Shown here piece by piece: positions 1 through 9,481 of a stretch of 64,000 nt of DNA. The DNA lies in NCBI RefSeq assembly GCF_002056795.1, contig NZ_CP020104.1, positions 1,871,001 through 1,935,000 on the forward strand, given 5' to 3'. Below the pieces are notes generated by a model. The model was given only the letters and a program-made list of their open reading frames with translations. It was not told where the DNA came from and searched no databases. Source of the stretch: Spirosoma aerolatum. Lineage in GTDB: Bacteria; Bacteroidota; Bacteroidia; Cytophagales; Spirosomataceae. Positions within the stretch are counted from its first letter, which is position 1. Every line of letters starts with the position of its first letter. The translations under genes and the position numbers were made by a program.

Positions 1-1
1 T

Positions 2-2833
2 GATGTCGAAGACTTTTTTGCCCGTCAGCAGGTCAACAACCAGCTTCGTACCGTATCCCTTCCGGATGGGGTTGATCCAGAGGTACAGCCACCTTATGGA
101 CCAACGGGCGAAATTTTCCGGTTTACCCTTAAATCGGCAACGCGCGACAGCCGCGAACTGCTCACACTTCACAACTGGGTCATCGACCGGCAACTGCGTT
201 CGGTGTCGGGCGTGGCCGATGTGGTGGCCTTTGGCGGACGGGATAAGAGCTACGAAATCCGGGTTAACCCAACGCAACTGGCTAAATACGACATTACGCC
301 ACTCGAAGTATATCAGGCTGTCACGCGCAGTAACATCAATGTAGGGGGCGATGTCATCGAGCGAAACGGACAGGCATATGTAGTGCGGGGGATTGGGTTA
401 CTTACCTCCATTCAGGACATTGAAAACCTTATTGTGGAGGATCTGGATGGCAACCCGGTACTGGTCAAAAACGTGGCCGAAGTAGCTGAATCAAATTTTC
501 CGCGCGTTGGTCAGGTCGGTCTTAACAACGATGACGATGTGGTAGAAGGGATCGTTGTGATGCGGAAGAACGAAAATCCGAGTGAGGTGCTGGCAAGGGT
601 CAAGGCCAAAATCGAAGAACTGAACACCCGTATCCTGCCATCGGACGTGAAAATGGTGACGTTTTACGACCGCGATAACCTGATCAGTTTCTGTACAAAG
701 ACTGTTTTGCATAACCTCACTGAAGGGATTATTCTGGTTACGGTCATTGTGTTCCTGTTCATGGCCGACTGGCGAACTACAGTCATTGTGTCGATCATTA
801 TTCCGCTGGCTCTGCTCTTTGCGTTTATGTGTCTGCGGATGCGGGGTATGTCGGCCAACTTGCTGTCGATGGGTGCCGTCGATTTCGGGATCATCATTGA
901 TGGGGCGGTCGTGATGGTCGAAGGAATTTTTGTCGCACTCGATCATCTGGCGCATCAGGCAGGCATGACCCGGTTCAATCGAATGAGTAAGCTGGGGCTT
1001 ATAAAGAAAACGGGTGGCGAGTTGGGGAAGGCCGTGTTTTTCTCCAAGCTGATCATTATCACCGCTTTATTGCCCATTTTTTCGTTCCAGAAAGTAGAGG
1101 GTAAGATGTTTTCTCCACTGGCCTGGACACTTGGTTTCGCGCTGTTGGGAGCGCTTCTGTTTACCCTGACACTGGTACCGCTACTCTGTTCGATACTGCT
1201 GAAGAAAAACGTACGGGAGAAAAATAATCCGCTGGTCAATTTCTTCAACCGGATCGTCATGGCTGGCTTTTCCAAATGCTATGCCAATCGTCGGGTAAGT
1301 CTGCTGGCGGCTATTGCGTTTATGGTGGCTACGTTTTTCTCGGCTACCTTTCTGGGCACCGAATTCTTACCAACACTCAACGAAGGGGCATTATGGGTGG
1401 AAGCCAAATTGCCGATGAGTAGTTCGCTCAATCAAACGGTAGGTATGGTGCGGGTGCTGAGGCAGAAACTAATGGAGTTTCCTGAAGTGAATGGGGTATT
1501 ATCGCAGACAGGGCGATCCAACGACGGCACCGATCCGTCGGGGTTTTACTATGTGCAGATGCAGGTGAACCTGAAGCCCAAAGACGAGTGGACCGAACGT
1601 CGGCCCGGACGCAAGCTCACGACCGATGAACTGATCGAAGAAATGGATAGGAAACTGAAACAGTTTCAGGGGATCAACTACAATTACTCCCAGCCGATCA
1701 TCGATAACGTAGCCGAAGCCGTGGCCGGGATGAATGCCAGCAATGCCGTAAAAATTTTTGGTGATGACCTGAACGAACTGAACAAACTGGCCAACACCGT
1801 TCTGGGCGCTATCCACGATGTCCCCGGTGTAAAAGATGTCGGTATTCTCCGCAACATTGGTCAGCCCGAAATCAGTGTCTTATTTCACGATCAGAAAATG
1901 GCCTTATACGGCGTTTCGACGGCCGATGCCCAGGCCGTGATCGAAATGGCGATTGGTGGTAAAACCGCGTCGATTCTATACGAAGGAGAGCGCAAATTTG
2001 ATATTCGGGTACGCTATGGCGAAAGCTATCGGAAAACCGAAGACGACATCATGCGACTGATGGTGCCTACCCTACGCGGTAACAAAATCCCTTTGCGGGA
2101 AATTGCCACGATTCGGGAAGTTACCGGCCCGGCCTTTGTGTACCGTGACAATAACAAACGCTTTATCGGGGTGAAGTTTTCGGTACGTGAGCGTGACCTC
2201 GGTAGTACGATTGCCGATGCACAACGGCGGGTCAATGCCGCCCTGAAAAGTCTGCCTAAGGGTTATTCGGTCAACTGGACGGGTGAGTTCGAGAATCAGG
2301 TTCGGGCTACCAAGCGGCTCGGTCAGGTGGTTCCGTTGAGCCTGGCGGCTATTTTTGTCATTCTGTTTGTTCTTTTTGGCAATGCAAAAGACGCTGGGTT
2401 GGTATTGCTCAACGTGCCCTTCGCCCTGATTGGCGGCATTCTGGCCCTGCACGTTACGGGAATGAACTTTGGCATTTCAGCAGGCGTAGGTTTTATTGCG
2501 CTGTTTGGCATCTGTGTGCAAAATGGTGTTATCCTGATTTCGGTGTTCAATAACAACCGCCAGCAGAAAATGCCGCTTGATCTCGCCATTCGCGAAGGGG
2601 TGCAGACGCGTATTCGTCCGGTCGTGATGACGGCCTTAATGGCCGCCATTGGCTTGCTTCCAGCGGCTGTATCGACTGGTATTGGCTCTGAAACGCAGAA
2701 GCCGTTGGCCATCGTAGTAATTGGCGGATTGATTACGGCCACTATTCTCACACTGCTGATTTTTCCAATCATTTACCGGATATTCTACCGCCAGAACACC
2801 ACGCACAAACCGCGTGAATTAGTGGCTGCCTAA
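2..2833 (+). CDS. czcA: CzcA/CusA-type heavy-metal RND efflux pump, 5' partial
   Basis: This is the inner-membrane pump of a tripartite cation efflux system, which drives divalent or monovalent metal ions out by proton antiport. The frame is open from base 2 and gives about 943 residues; the family is usually about 1,040, so roughly 100 N-terminal residues lie outside the window. The transmembrane-4 motif DFGIIIDGAVVMVE (about residues 294-307 of the visible part) fits the HME1 (CzcA) signature DFGxxxDGAxxxVE. The two porter halves and the second membrane block are intact, and the protein ends at TAA 2831-2833. The periplasmic adaptor and outer-membrane channel genes are expected upstream and are not visible. 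The exact metal cannot be read from the sequence. Confidence 0.93.
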   Translation, partial: DVEDFFARQQVNNQLRTVSLPDGVDPEVQPPYGPTGEIFRFTLKSATRDSRELLTLHNWVIDRQLRSVSGVADVVAFGGRDKSYEIRVNPTQLAKYDITPLEVYQAVTRSNINVGGDVIERNGQAYVVRGIGLLTSIQDIENLIVEDLDGNPVLVKNVAEVAESNFPRVGQVGLNNDDDVVEGIVVMRKNENPSEVLARVKAKIEELNTRILPSDVKMVTFYDRDNLISFCTKTVLHNLTEGIILVTVIVFLFMADWRTTVIVSIIIPLALLFAFMCLRMRGMSANLLSMGAVDFGIIIDGAVVMVEGIFVALDHLAHQAGMTRFNRMSKLGLIKKTGGELGKAVFFSKLIIITALLPIFSFQKVEGKMFSPLAWTLGFALLGALLFTLTLVPLLCSILLKKNVREKNNPLVNFFNRIVMAGFSKCYANRRVSLLAAIAFMVATFFSATFLGTEFLPTLNEGALWVEAKLPMSSSLNQTVGMVRVLRQKLMEFPEVNGVLSQTGRSNDGTDPSGFYYVQMQVNLKPKDEWTERRPGRKLTTDELIEEMDRKLKQFQGINYNYSQPIIDNVAEAVAGMNASNAVKIFGDDLNELNKLANTVLGAIHDVPGVKDVGILRNIGQPEISVLFHDQKMALYGVSTADAQAVIEMAIGGKTASILYEGERKFDIRVRYGESYRKTEDDIMRLMVPTLRGNKIPLREIATIREVTGPAFVYRDNNKRFIGVKFSVRERDLGSTIADAQRRVNAALKSLPKGYSVNWTGEFENQVRATKRLGQVVPLSLAAIFVILFVLFGNAKDAGLVLLNVPFALIGGILALHVTGMNFGISAGVGFIALFGICVQNGVILISVFNNNRQQKMPLDLAIREGVQTRIRPVVMTALMAAIGLLPAAVSTGIGSETQKPLAIVVIGGLITATILTLLIFPIIYRIFYRQNTTHKPRELVAA

Positions 2834-3011
2834 GGGTGTGGGTTGTATGAAAAAAGGTTCATAATCAATAGGATAATGAAGGCTCTAAACTAGTAGTAGC
2901 CTATTTTGGGAAGCCCGGCTATTTTTTTACTCACTAAAGCACAGTAGGTTTCCTATTTATTCACTTACTTTGGGTAAAGAATTCACTAAACTTCTCTTTG
3001 GTAACCAAATT

Positions 3012-3515
3012 ATGAAAAAGCTTTTTGCCCTATTTTTCGTAAGCGCAACACTTCTTTGGGGATGTAAAAAAGATGATACACCTGCCGCGAAAACAAAATC
3101 GGATCTGATCGCACGCAACTGGCAGTTCCAGACGGCGTCGGTTACCCTGGGAACGATACCCGTAACAGCCTATACAAAAGGGGGCGGTGCTGGTAATCTG
3201 GTTGATTTCTCGTCGTCGTACATGAACTTCAAGGCTGATAAATCGTTTTCGCAGGTGATCCTACCCGGTACTACAACAACCGGAACCTGGAAATTCAACA
3301 CCGGTGAGACGGCATTTATTATTACCAGCACGTCAGGAGCGGTCGATACCTGGACCATTGATAACCTGACCGAAACCAATCTGAACTTCAGTCGCCAGAT
3401 TGCAGGGAATTCTACGGATCCAAGTGATCAGAGCTGGCTGGCTCTTATTAAATCATACGGATTCTCGACGGCCGGTGGTGCTAAAATTGAGGTAAAGGCT
3501 ATTCCTAATCCGTAA
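3012..3515 (+). CDS. Small secreted lipoprotein, lipocalin-like
   Basis: This is a 167-residue predicted lipoprotein of unknown role. It has a signal peptide with a lipobox ending LLWGC (Cys18), followed by KKDD, so it should be lipidated and anchored in a membrane. The remainder is rich in beta-strand and contains pieces such as FKADKSF and GTWKF that recall the lipocalin-like lipoproteins of Bacteroidota; that match is by eye only. The ATG at 3012 was chosen because the signal peptide begins there; the reading frame runs further upstream without a good start. It stands alone and is followed by a strong terminator. Confidence 0.75.
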   Translation: MKKLFALFFVSATLLWGCKKDDTPAAKTKSDLIARNWQFQTASVTLGTIPVTAYTKGGGAGNLVDFSSSYMNFKADKSFSQVILPGTTTTGTWKFNTGETAFIITSTSGAVDTWTIDNLTETNLNFSRQIAGNSTDPSDQSWLALIKSYGFSTAGGAKIEVKAIPNP

Positions 3516-3540
3516 AAGTGGGAATTACGATCATAAAAAA

Positions 3541-3574
3541 GGGGAGTTGAGACCGATCTCAACTCCCCTTTTTT
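3541..3574. terminator. Bidirectional intrinsic terminator
   Basis: A perfect 12-bp stem (GGGGAGTTGAGA / TCTCAACTCCCC) with a 4-nt loop is flanked by A6 on the left and T6 on the right. It can therefore stop the lipoprotein transcript on the plus strand. It can also stop anything arriving from the metallophosphoesterase gene on the minus strand. Confidence 0.9.
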
Positions 3575-3647
3575 ATGAGATGTTTATCAAACTACAGGAC
3601 AGAATGAACCCGCTTATTGGATAAAGGTTTTCAGTAAACAGAACCCG

Positions 3648-4607
3648 TTATCGTATCCGCTTAAACCGGAGTACTCGCTCTGTTATTTCAGGCTTAATGT
3701 ACGGCTTATCGGTTTCGGGATACCCTAATGCCCACGGGTCTGGCCCCACCCATTCCGACTTTTTACCGGAAATTTTAATGGTTCCGTTGGTCGAAATTTC
3801 AACAACCGTAAAAAGGGGGTCTTTGTAGGGAGCTGTGTATTTAATCCATTTAAACTCTTTATCGACCTCCGGGCTATACCGAATATGGCCATACTCTTCG
3901 CCCAGCCACTTATACGACATTGAATTGATACAGACGTACCAGATGCCATTTATGGCTTCGGCCCGGTCATAATGAATGTGTCCGTAGAAATTGACAAGAA
4001 TTTTGTTCCGTTTGGCCTGTTGGTTGTGGGCTTCGAGTAAGCGCCTGATCTCTGCGGAATTATCAACCCCATCTTTGCCCAAACCCTGATGAGAGAAAAT
4101 AACTATCGGATCAGTGGTTTTTGTCAGTTCGGTTTTGAGCCATTCCAACTGCTGTGTCCCAATATGTTCCTGATAGCCTTTGGCATCGGGTGTTTTTTTA
4201 TCGTTTCCGTCCAGTACAATAAAGTGGAAGCCATTCCGACGGAACGAATAGTAGGAAGAGGTCATGTTGCGGTAGGCTAATGCCTGCTGTAACGTATAGC
4301 CACCATCCATTTCGTGGTTGCCGATCACATGATATCTGGGGCCGGGATAGCTATTCCAGATGGCAAAGTAGGGTGCGTATTTAGGAGCAGGTGTGCCAAA
4401 GTCGCCCATATCTACCAGAAAATCGGGTTTGGCGATCTTCATGCTATCGATAAACGTCGTAATGCGGTACTCGGCATCATGCATGGTGGGCAGGTGAACA
4501 TCGGCACAAATGCCGATGCGAACAGTGTTGGAAGGATTTCGCTGCGAAAGGGCAGAGCCGCTAACGAATAAGACTAGAAAAAACAGTAAAAAAAATCGGG
4601 TTTGCAT
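3648..4607 (-). CDS. Secreted calcineurin-like metallophosphoesterase
   Basis: This is a 319-residue exported phosphoesterase of the calcineurin fold. A signal peptide (hydrophobic residues 5-20, cleavage near ALSQ) precedes the domain. All five metal and active-site blocks are present: D36-x-H38 (ADVHLP), D69 (GDFG), N97-H98 (GNHE), H173 (SHQG) and H210-x-H212 (GHIHYD). It is thus likely an active di-metal hydrolase of phosphomono- or diesters in the periplasm or outside the cell. The substrate is not evident. It is transcribed alone and converges on the lipoprotein gene through the shared terminator at 3541. Confidence 0.88.
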   Translation of the reverse strand: MQTRFFLLFFLVLFVSGSALSQRNPSNTVRIGICADVHLPTMHDAEYRITTFIDSMKIAKPDFLVDMGDFGTPAPKYAPYFAIWNSYPGPRYHVIGNHEMDGGYTLQQALAYRNMTSSYYSFRRNGFHFIVLDGNDKKTPDAKGYQEHIGTQQLEWLKTELTKTTDPIVIFSHQGLGKDGVDNSAEIRRLLEAHNQQAKRNKILVNFYGHIHYDRAEAINGIWYVCINSMSYKWLGEEYGHIRYSPEVDKEFKWIKYTAPYKDPLFTVVEISTNGTIKISGKKSEWVGPDPWALGYPETDKPYIKPEITERVLRFKRIR

Positions 4608-4925
4608 GGGCTCGTCTGAGAAAGCCGTAAAGTTGCAAACAAACGCTGAAATTAGTAATTGAGCAACATTGAGTTTGATGGCTGGCGCTTAATTTATTGA
4701 AAATCAGTAATGTATTTTAAATCAGAAACGTAAACCTAATATTGGATCTGTTTTAAACTTTCCATAATCAGGCAATAATAAATACGTTTTGTCCTCCCGA
4801 CCGGGACACGTAGTCGCAGGAGGGAGGACAAAAAAGCTGTTGAAATAAAGTTTTAACTTTTCCTATTAGCCCAAAACAAGGAATGGTCTTTTTAAAAAAG
4901 CTTCGTCGCACCGATACCGGATCGG
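4608..4925. other. Intergenic gap with one palindrome
   Basis: This is 318 bases between two minus-strand genes. Apart from the hairpin at 4787-4833 it is AT-rich and holds no convincing open reading frame. No clear TAnnTTTG promoter for the metallophosphoesterase was found. Confidence 0.6.
4787..4833 (-). repeat. Palindromic intergenic element, probable acs terminator
   Basis: Arms TTTTGTCCTCCC (4787-4798) and GGGAGGACAAAA (4822-4833) are perfect inverted repeats around a 23-nt centre that includes GCAGGA. It lies about 90 bases past the stop of acetyl-CoA synthetase, so it may act as its terminator. The arm sequence is related to the longer palindromes at 25363, 31934 and 51521. Confidence 0.65.
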
Positions 4926-6833
4926 TCAGGCTTTTAGTTCGATTAACGCCCCCGCTTTGATGTCTTCCACGACCAATGGGTCGAGTAGGGTAGATGTATC
5001 GCCCAGGTTCGAGACATCGCCTTCGGCAATCTTGCGCAGGATTCGACGCATGATTTTGCCCGAACGGGTTTTAGGAAGTCCCGTCACAAATTGAATTTTA
5101 TCGGGTTTGGCGATGGGGCCGATAATGCGGCTTACTGTAGCCAGAATATCCCGGCGGATCAGGTCGGAGCTATGGTCGGGATCGCTTTCGGTAATCACAT
5201 AGGCGTAAATACCCTGTCCTTTGATGTCGTGCGGATAGCCGACTACGGCACTTTCCACCACACCTGTGTGCATGTTGATGGCATTTTCGACCTCGGCCGT
5301 ACCAATCCGGTGGCCCGATACATTGAGCACATCATCGACCCGGCCTGTGATGCGGTAATAACCATCTTCGTCGCGGAGGCAGCCGTCGCCGGTAAAGTAT
5401 AAGCCCGGATAGGTGGCAAAATAATTGGTGCGGCACCGCTCATGATCGCCCCAGGTTGTTCGGATAATGCTCGGCCAGGGGAATTTAATGCAGAGGTTGC
5501 CACTTACGCCATTACCTTCGATTTCCTTGCCATTTTCGTCCACCAGAATAGGTTGCACACCCGGCAAGGGGAGCGTGGCATAGGTTGGTTTGGTTTTGGT
5601 GATACCCGCCAGTGGAGAAATCAGAATGCCCCCCGTTTCGGTTTGCCACCAGGTATCGACAATCGGGCAACGACCTTTGCCAATGTGCTCATCGTACCAA
5701 TGCCAGGCTTCTTCGTTGATGGGTTCACCAACCGAGCCTAATACCCGGAGTGAACTCAGGTCTTTACCTTCGAGGGGTTCTAGTCCAAATCCCATCAGCG
5801 ACCGGATCGCTGTGGGAGCCGTGTACAGGATATTGACCCGATGGCGATCGACAATATCCCAGAACCGTCCGGCATTGGGCCAGGTCGGTACGCCTTCAAA
5901 CAGAAGCGAGGTTGCTCCGCTCAGCAGGGGGCCATACACAATGTAGCTGTGCCCTGTAATCCAGCCAATATCGGCCGTACAGAAATGAACATCGCCAGGC
6001 TCGTACTGAAACACATTCTGGAAGGTGTAGGCTGCAAAGACCATATAGCCTCCGCAGGTATGAACGACTCCTTTGGGCTTACCCGTTGACCCTGAGGTGT
6101 ATAGAATAAATAGCGGATCTTCGGCGTCCATGATTTCGGCTGGACAGTCGGAGGTAACCTGCTTCATTTCCTGTTCCCACCATACATCACGGCCTTTCAG
6201 CATAGATACGGCGGTGCGCGTATGCGTGAGTACAATAACACGCTTTACGGAAGGGCAACCGATCAACGCATCATCGACCGTATCTTTCATCGGAATGGCT
6301 TTGTTACCCCGTAATGCGCCATCGGAGGTAATCACCACCGAGCACTGTGAATCATTGATGCGGTCGGCAATGGATTGGGCCGAAAACCCGCCAAACACTA
6401 CGGAGTGAATAGCGCCGATTCGAGCGCAGGCCAGTACCGCAACAGCCAGTTCGGGCACCATCGGCATGTAGATACAAACCCGGTCGCCTTTTTGGACACC
6501 ATTGCGTTTCAGGACGTTGGCAAAACGACACACATACTCGTGCAACATTTTATACGTAAACGTAACGCTTGGCTCGGCGGGGTCATTCGGTTCCCAGATG
6601 ATGGCCGGATAGTTTGGTTTTTCGTGCACATGACGGTCCAGGCAGTTCTCGGTAATATTGAGTTTACCGCCTAAAAACCATTTTACATCGGGCTGCTCAA
6701 AATTCCATTGCAGTACTTTTTTCCAGGGTTTACGCCATTGAAACTCCTGAGCAATTTCGGCCCAAAAGCTTTCCGGGTCTTCAACACTATACTTGTATGC
6801 CGACTGATATTCGTCAAAGGTTCTGATACGCAT
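4926..6833 (-). CDS. acs: Acetyl-CoA synthetase (AMP-forming)
   Basis: It converts acetate, ATP and CoA to acetyl-CoA, AMP and pyrophosphate in the cytoplasm. The 635 residues match the usual length of about 650. Visible marks are the phosphate-binding loop TSGSTGKPKG (residues 246-255), the acyl-pocket motif DTWWQTETGG and the C-terminal PKTRSGKIMRR with Lys593, the conserved lysine that is acetylated in this family to switch the enzyme off. The gene sits next to a second acyl-CoA synthetase and a symporter-kinase fusion, which suggests a dedicated acetate-scavenging block. The gap of about 200 bases to the next gene leaves room for its own promoter, though no clear one was seen. Confidence 0.96.
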   Translation of the reverse strand: MRIRTFDEYQSAYKYSVEDPESFWAEIAQEFQWRKPWKKVLQWNFEQPDVKWFLGGKLNITENCLDRHVHEKPNYPAIIWEPNDPAEPSVTFTYKMLHEYVCRFANVLKRNGVQKGDRVCIYMPMVPELAVAVLACARIGAIHSVVFGGFSAQSIADRINDSQCSVVITSDGALRGNKAIPMKDTVDDALIGCPSVKRVIVLTHTRTAVSMLKGRDVWWEQEMKQVTSDCPAEIMDAEDPLFILYTSGSTGKPKGVVHTCGGYMVFAAYTFQNVFQYEPGDVHFCTADIGWITGHSYIVYGPLLSGATSLLFEGVPTWPNAGRFWDIVDRHRVNILYTAPTAIRSLMGFGLEPLEGKDLSSLRVLGSVGEPINEEAWHWYDEHIGKGRCPIVDTWWQTETGGILISPLAGITKTKPTYATLPLPGVQPILVDENGKEIEGNGVSGNLCIKFPWPSIIRTTWGDHERCRTNYFATYPGLYFTGDGCLRDEDGYYRITGRVDDVLNVSGHRIGTAEVENAINMHTGVVESAVVGYPHDIKGQGIYAYVITESDPDHSSDLIRRDILATVSRIIGPIAKPDKIQFVTGLPKTRSGKIMRRILRKIAEGDVSNLGDTSTLLDPLVVEDIKAGALIELKA

Positions 6834-7041
6834 GGGTACAAAAGGGTTTATGCTGGCTGGTCGATCAACACTACGGATACCGTCTAGCCGGAATAACTAA
6901 GGACAGGTAAAAGTAGGAAGATACAGCCAAACGGTTGGAGTTTTTGAAGTCTAAAATTGCTAAATTGCTATAGATAGGCGCATTTTGATAGGATTAGTCA
7001 CTAGTCTGATAGAATGAGTCTGGAAAAGCCTTTCTCTGTCG

Positions 7042-8973
7042 TCACAAACCGATAAACGCAAACGCATTGCCGATGCCCCGTTCGGATAAACGGTTCCGAA
7101 TTTCGTCCAGAATAGCCGGGTCATCGATGGTCGAGGGGGTTGTAAATGGGTCGCCATCGGCAATCTGGCGAATAGTTTTTCGCAGGATTTTGCCTGAGCG
7201 TGTTTTGGGTAATCGCTTGACGATGGTTGCCTGTCGGAAATACGCAACGGCCCCTATCGTATCGCGAATCATGGTTACCAGTTCGGCCTCCAGCGTGCCA
7301 TCGTCAGTCGAGACGCCGTCTTTGAGCACAACCAGGCCAATCGGACGCTGGCCGCGCAGTTCATCGGCAATGCCGACTACCGCACATTCGGCAACGGCAG
7401 GGTGGCTACCCACAATCTCTTCCATTTCGCCGGTCGATAGCCGATGCCCGGCTACGTTAATCACATCATCGACCCGGCCCATGATAAACACATACCCATC
7501 AGCATCGATAAACCCGCCATCACCCGTGAGGTAATAACCCGGAAACCGACTGAGGTACGATTGACGAAAACGGGGCGTGTCGTTCCACAGCGTTGGGAGG
7601 CAACCGGGCGGTAGCGGCAGTTTCAGGCAAACGTATCCTTCTTCGTTGGGGCCAAGTTGCTGACCATGCTCGTTCAGAATCTGTAAATCGAACCCCGCTA
7701 CCGGACGAGTTGAGGACCCAGCCTTGACCGGAACCGATTCAATACCCATCTGATTGGCAACCATCGGCCAGCCTGACTCGGTTTGCCACCAGTGGTCGAT
7801 GACCGGAACGCCTACCGTTTGTTCCAGCCAATGCAGCGTGGGTGGGTCGCATCGTTCACCGGCCACAAACACATATTTCAGGGATGATAAGTCGTATTGC
7901 TGGCGAAGTAAGCCTTCTGGATCTTCTTTTTTGATCGCCCGAAACGCCGTTGGCGCTGTAAAAAAAGCCTTAACGCCATGTTGCTGGATCACCCGCCAGA
8001 ACGTACCCGCGTCGGGTGTGCGAACGGGCTTGCCTTCGAACAGAATAGTCGTGCATCCGTGCAGTAAAGGCCCATAAACAATATAGCTGTGCCCAACAGC
8101 CCAGCCCAGGTCCGAAGCGGCCCAGAACGTATCGCCGGGTTGAACATCGTACACAGCCCGCATGCTGTATGTCAACGCCACAGCATGACCACCATTGTCG
8201 CGAATGATGCCTTTAGGCTTACCCGTAGTGCCGGATGTGTATAGAATATACAGCGGGTCGGTCGCATTAACCGGAACAACATTAGCCATAAGCGATTGCC
8301 GAACCGCCGTTTCCCAGTCCAGATCTCGGCTGGGGGTTAGTTCTGCTTCCAGTATGGGACGTTGTAAAATCAGGCAATGGCCGGGCGAAAAAGAGGCCAG
8401 CCGCAGGGCTTCGTCCAGCAGCGGTTTGTAGGGAATGACCCGGTCGAACTCAATGCCACAGGATGCCGACAGGATTACTTTGGGATGAGCATCGTCGATG
8501 CGTAAGGCCAGTTCGTGCGGGGCAAACCCGCCAAACACCACTGAATGAATGGCGCCGATACGGGCGCAGGCCAGCATGGCAAACACCGCTTCGGGCACCA
8601 TTGGCATATAAATGACGACCGTATCGCCTTTCTGGACACCAAGTCGCTTTAGCGTACCAGCTAGTTGCGCTACTTCGTCGCGGAGTTCGGTGTAGGTAAA
8701 TTGGCGGACTGTGCCCGTAACGGGCGAGTCATAAATCAGAGCGGTTTGATCGGCCCGGCCATTTTCGACATGGTAATCGACGGCGGCATAACAGGTGTTG
8801 AGTTTCCCCCCGGCAAACCAGCGGGTCAGACCGGCTGAGTCGGTCGATAAAATGCGGCCCGGCTTGCGAAACCAGGGAATTTCACCGGCCTGCTCGGTCC
8901 AAAAGGCGGCTGGGTCGTCGAGGCTCCGCCGGTACTCGTTGATATAGGAAAGCGTCTGCGTTTCCATGGTCAT
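7042..8973 (-). CDS. prpE: Propionyl-CoA synthetase-like acyl-CoA synthetase
   Basis: This is an AMP-forming short-chain acyl-CoA synthetase of 643 residues and a paralogue of the neighbouring acs. The loop TSGTTGKPKG, the pocket motif DHWWQTESGWP and the terminal KTRSGKILRK (Lys595) are all present. The H-W-W-Q-T-E-S/T-G-W-P form is typical of the PrpE/ACSS3 branch, so propionate is the likelier substrate; butyrate or acetate cannot be excluded. The start at 8973 gives MTMETQ; a second ATG two codons later is equally possible. There is no 2-methylcitrate or methylmalonyl gene in the window to settle its pathway. Confidence 0.85.
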   Translation of the reverse strand: MTMETQTLSYINEYRRSLDDPAAFWTEQAGEIPWFRKPGRILSTDSAGLTRWFAGGKLNTCYAAVDYHVENGRADQTALIYDSPVTGTVRQFTYTELRDEVAQLAGTLKRLGVQKGDTVVIYMPMVPEAVFAMLACARIGAIHSVVFGGFAPHELALRIDDAHPKVILSASCGIEFDRVIPYKPLLDEALRLASFSPGHCLILQRPILEAELTPSRDLDWETAVRQSLMANVVPVNATDPLYILYTSGTTGKPKGIIRDNGGHAVALTYSMRAVYDVQPGDTFWAASDLGWAVGHSYIVYGPLLHGCTTILFEGKPVRTPDAGTFWRVIQQHGVKAFFTAPTAFRAIKKEDPEGLLRQQYDLSSLKYVFVAGERCDPPTLHWLEQTVGVPVIDHWWQTESGWPMVANQMGIESVPVKAGSSTRPVAGFDLQILNEHGQQLGPNEEGYVCLKLPLPPGCLPTLWNDTPRFRQSYLSRFPGYYLTGDGGFIDADGYVFIMGRVDDVINVAGHRLSTGEMEEIVGSHPAVAECAVVGIADELRGQRPIGLVVLKDGVSTDDGTLEAELVTMIRDTIGAVAYFRQATIVKRLPKTRSGKILRKTIRQIADGDPFTTPSTIDDPAILDEIRNRLSERGIGNAFAFIGL

Positions 8974-9038
8974 TGGGGTTTAGTTTCTGACTGCTTCCCC
9001 ATGTAACGCCATAACAAACAGACGTAACCGGGCAGGGG

Positions 9039-9404
9039 TCAGGCCGACAGGAGTTGATTTACTTTGGTCACCAGGTCGCGGGTCGAAAAGGGTTTGGCTA
9101 CATAGAGGTCAGCACCCGATTCGTATCCGCGTTGTATATCGATCTCTTTTCCTTTCGCACTCAGAATAATGATTTTGCTATGCTGAAACCCATCTGTGTT
9201 TTTCACATACGTACACAGTTCAAGTCCGTTCATGCGGGGCATCATAATGTCCAGCATCAACAGATCGGGTTTGTGGTGTTGCAGTAACTCATACGCTTCG
9301 CCACCATCGCGGGCAATGAATACCTTATGCCCTTCTTTTTTCATCAAAAACTCCAGCGACAGCAGAATATTCGGCTCATCGTCGGCGATTAGTACATTAG
9401 CCAT
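9039..9404 (-). CDS. Stand-alone response-regulator receiver protein
   Basis: This is a 121-residue CheY-like receiver with no output domain. The acidic pocket D8-D9, the phospho-acceptor D52 (LLMLDIMMP), the switch Ser82 and the conserved Lys104 (AKPF) are all in place, so phosphorylation should work. It lies 77 bases downstream of the symporter-histidine kinase on the same strand and is its obvious phosphoryl partner. With no DNA-binding domain it must act through protein contacts or pass phosphate on; the target is not visible here. Confidence 0.92.
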   Translation of the reverse strand: MANVLIADDEPNILLSLEFLMKKEGHKVFIARDGGEAYELLQHHKPDLLMLDIMMPRMNGLELCTYVKNTDGFQHSKIIILSAKGKEIDIQRGYESGADLYVAKPFSTRDLVTKVNQLLSA

Positions 9405-9481
9405 AACGCTCGATTTACGGTTCCCGGCGGTAGTCAGGAACAGGGCGTTACTACGCTGACTGGTACCGAAAACCGTAAGGG

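Noticed and set aside
3..344. Open frame opposite in phase to the CzcA pump's N-terminal part
   Set aside because: The pump's own frame is open from base 2 and shows family sequence such as GVDPEVQPPYGPTGEIF, so this frame is a shadow.
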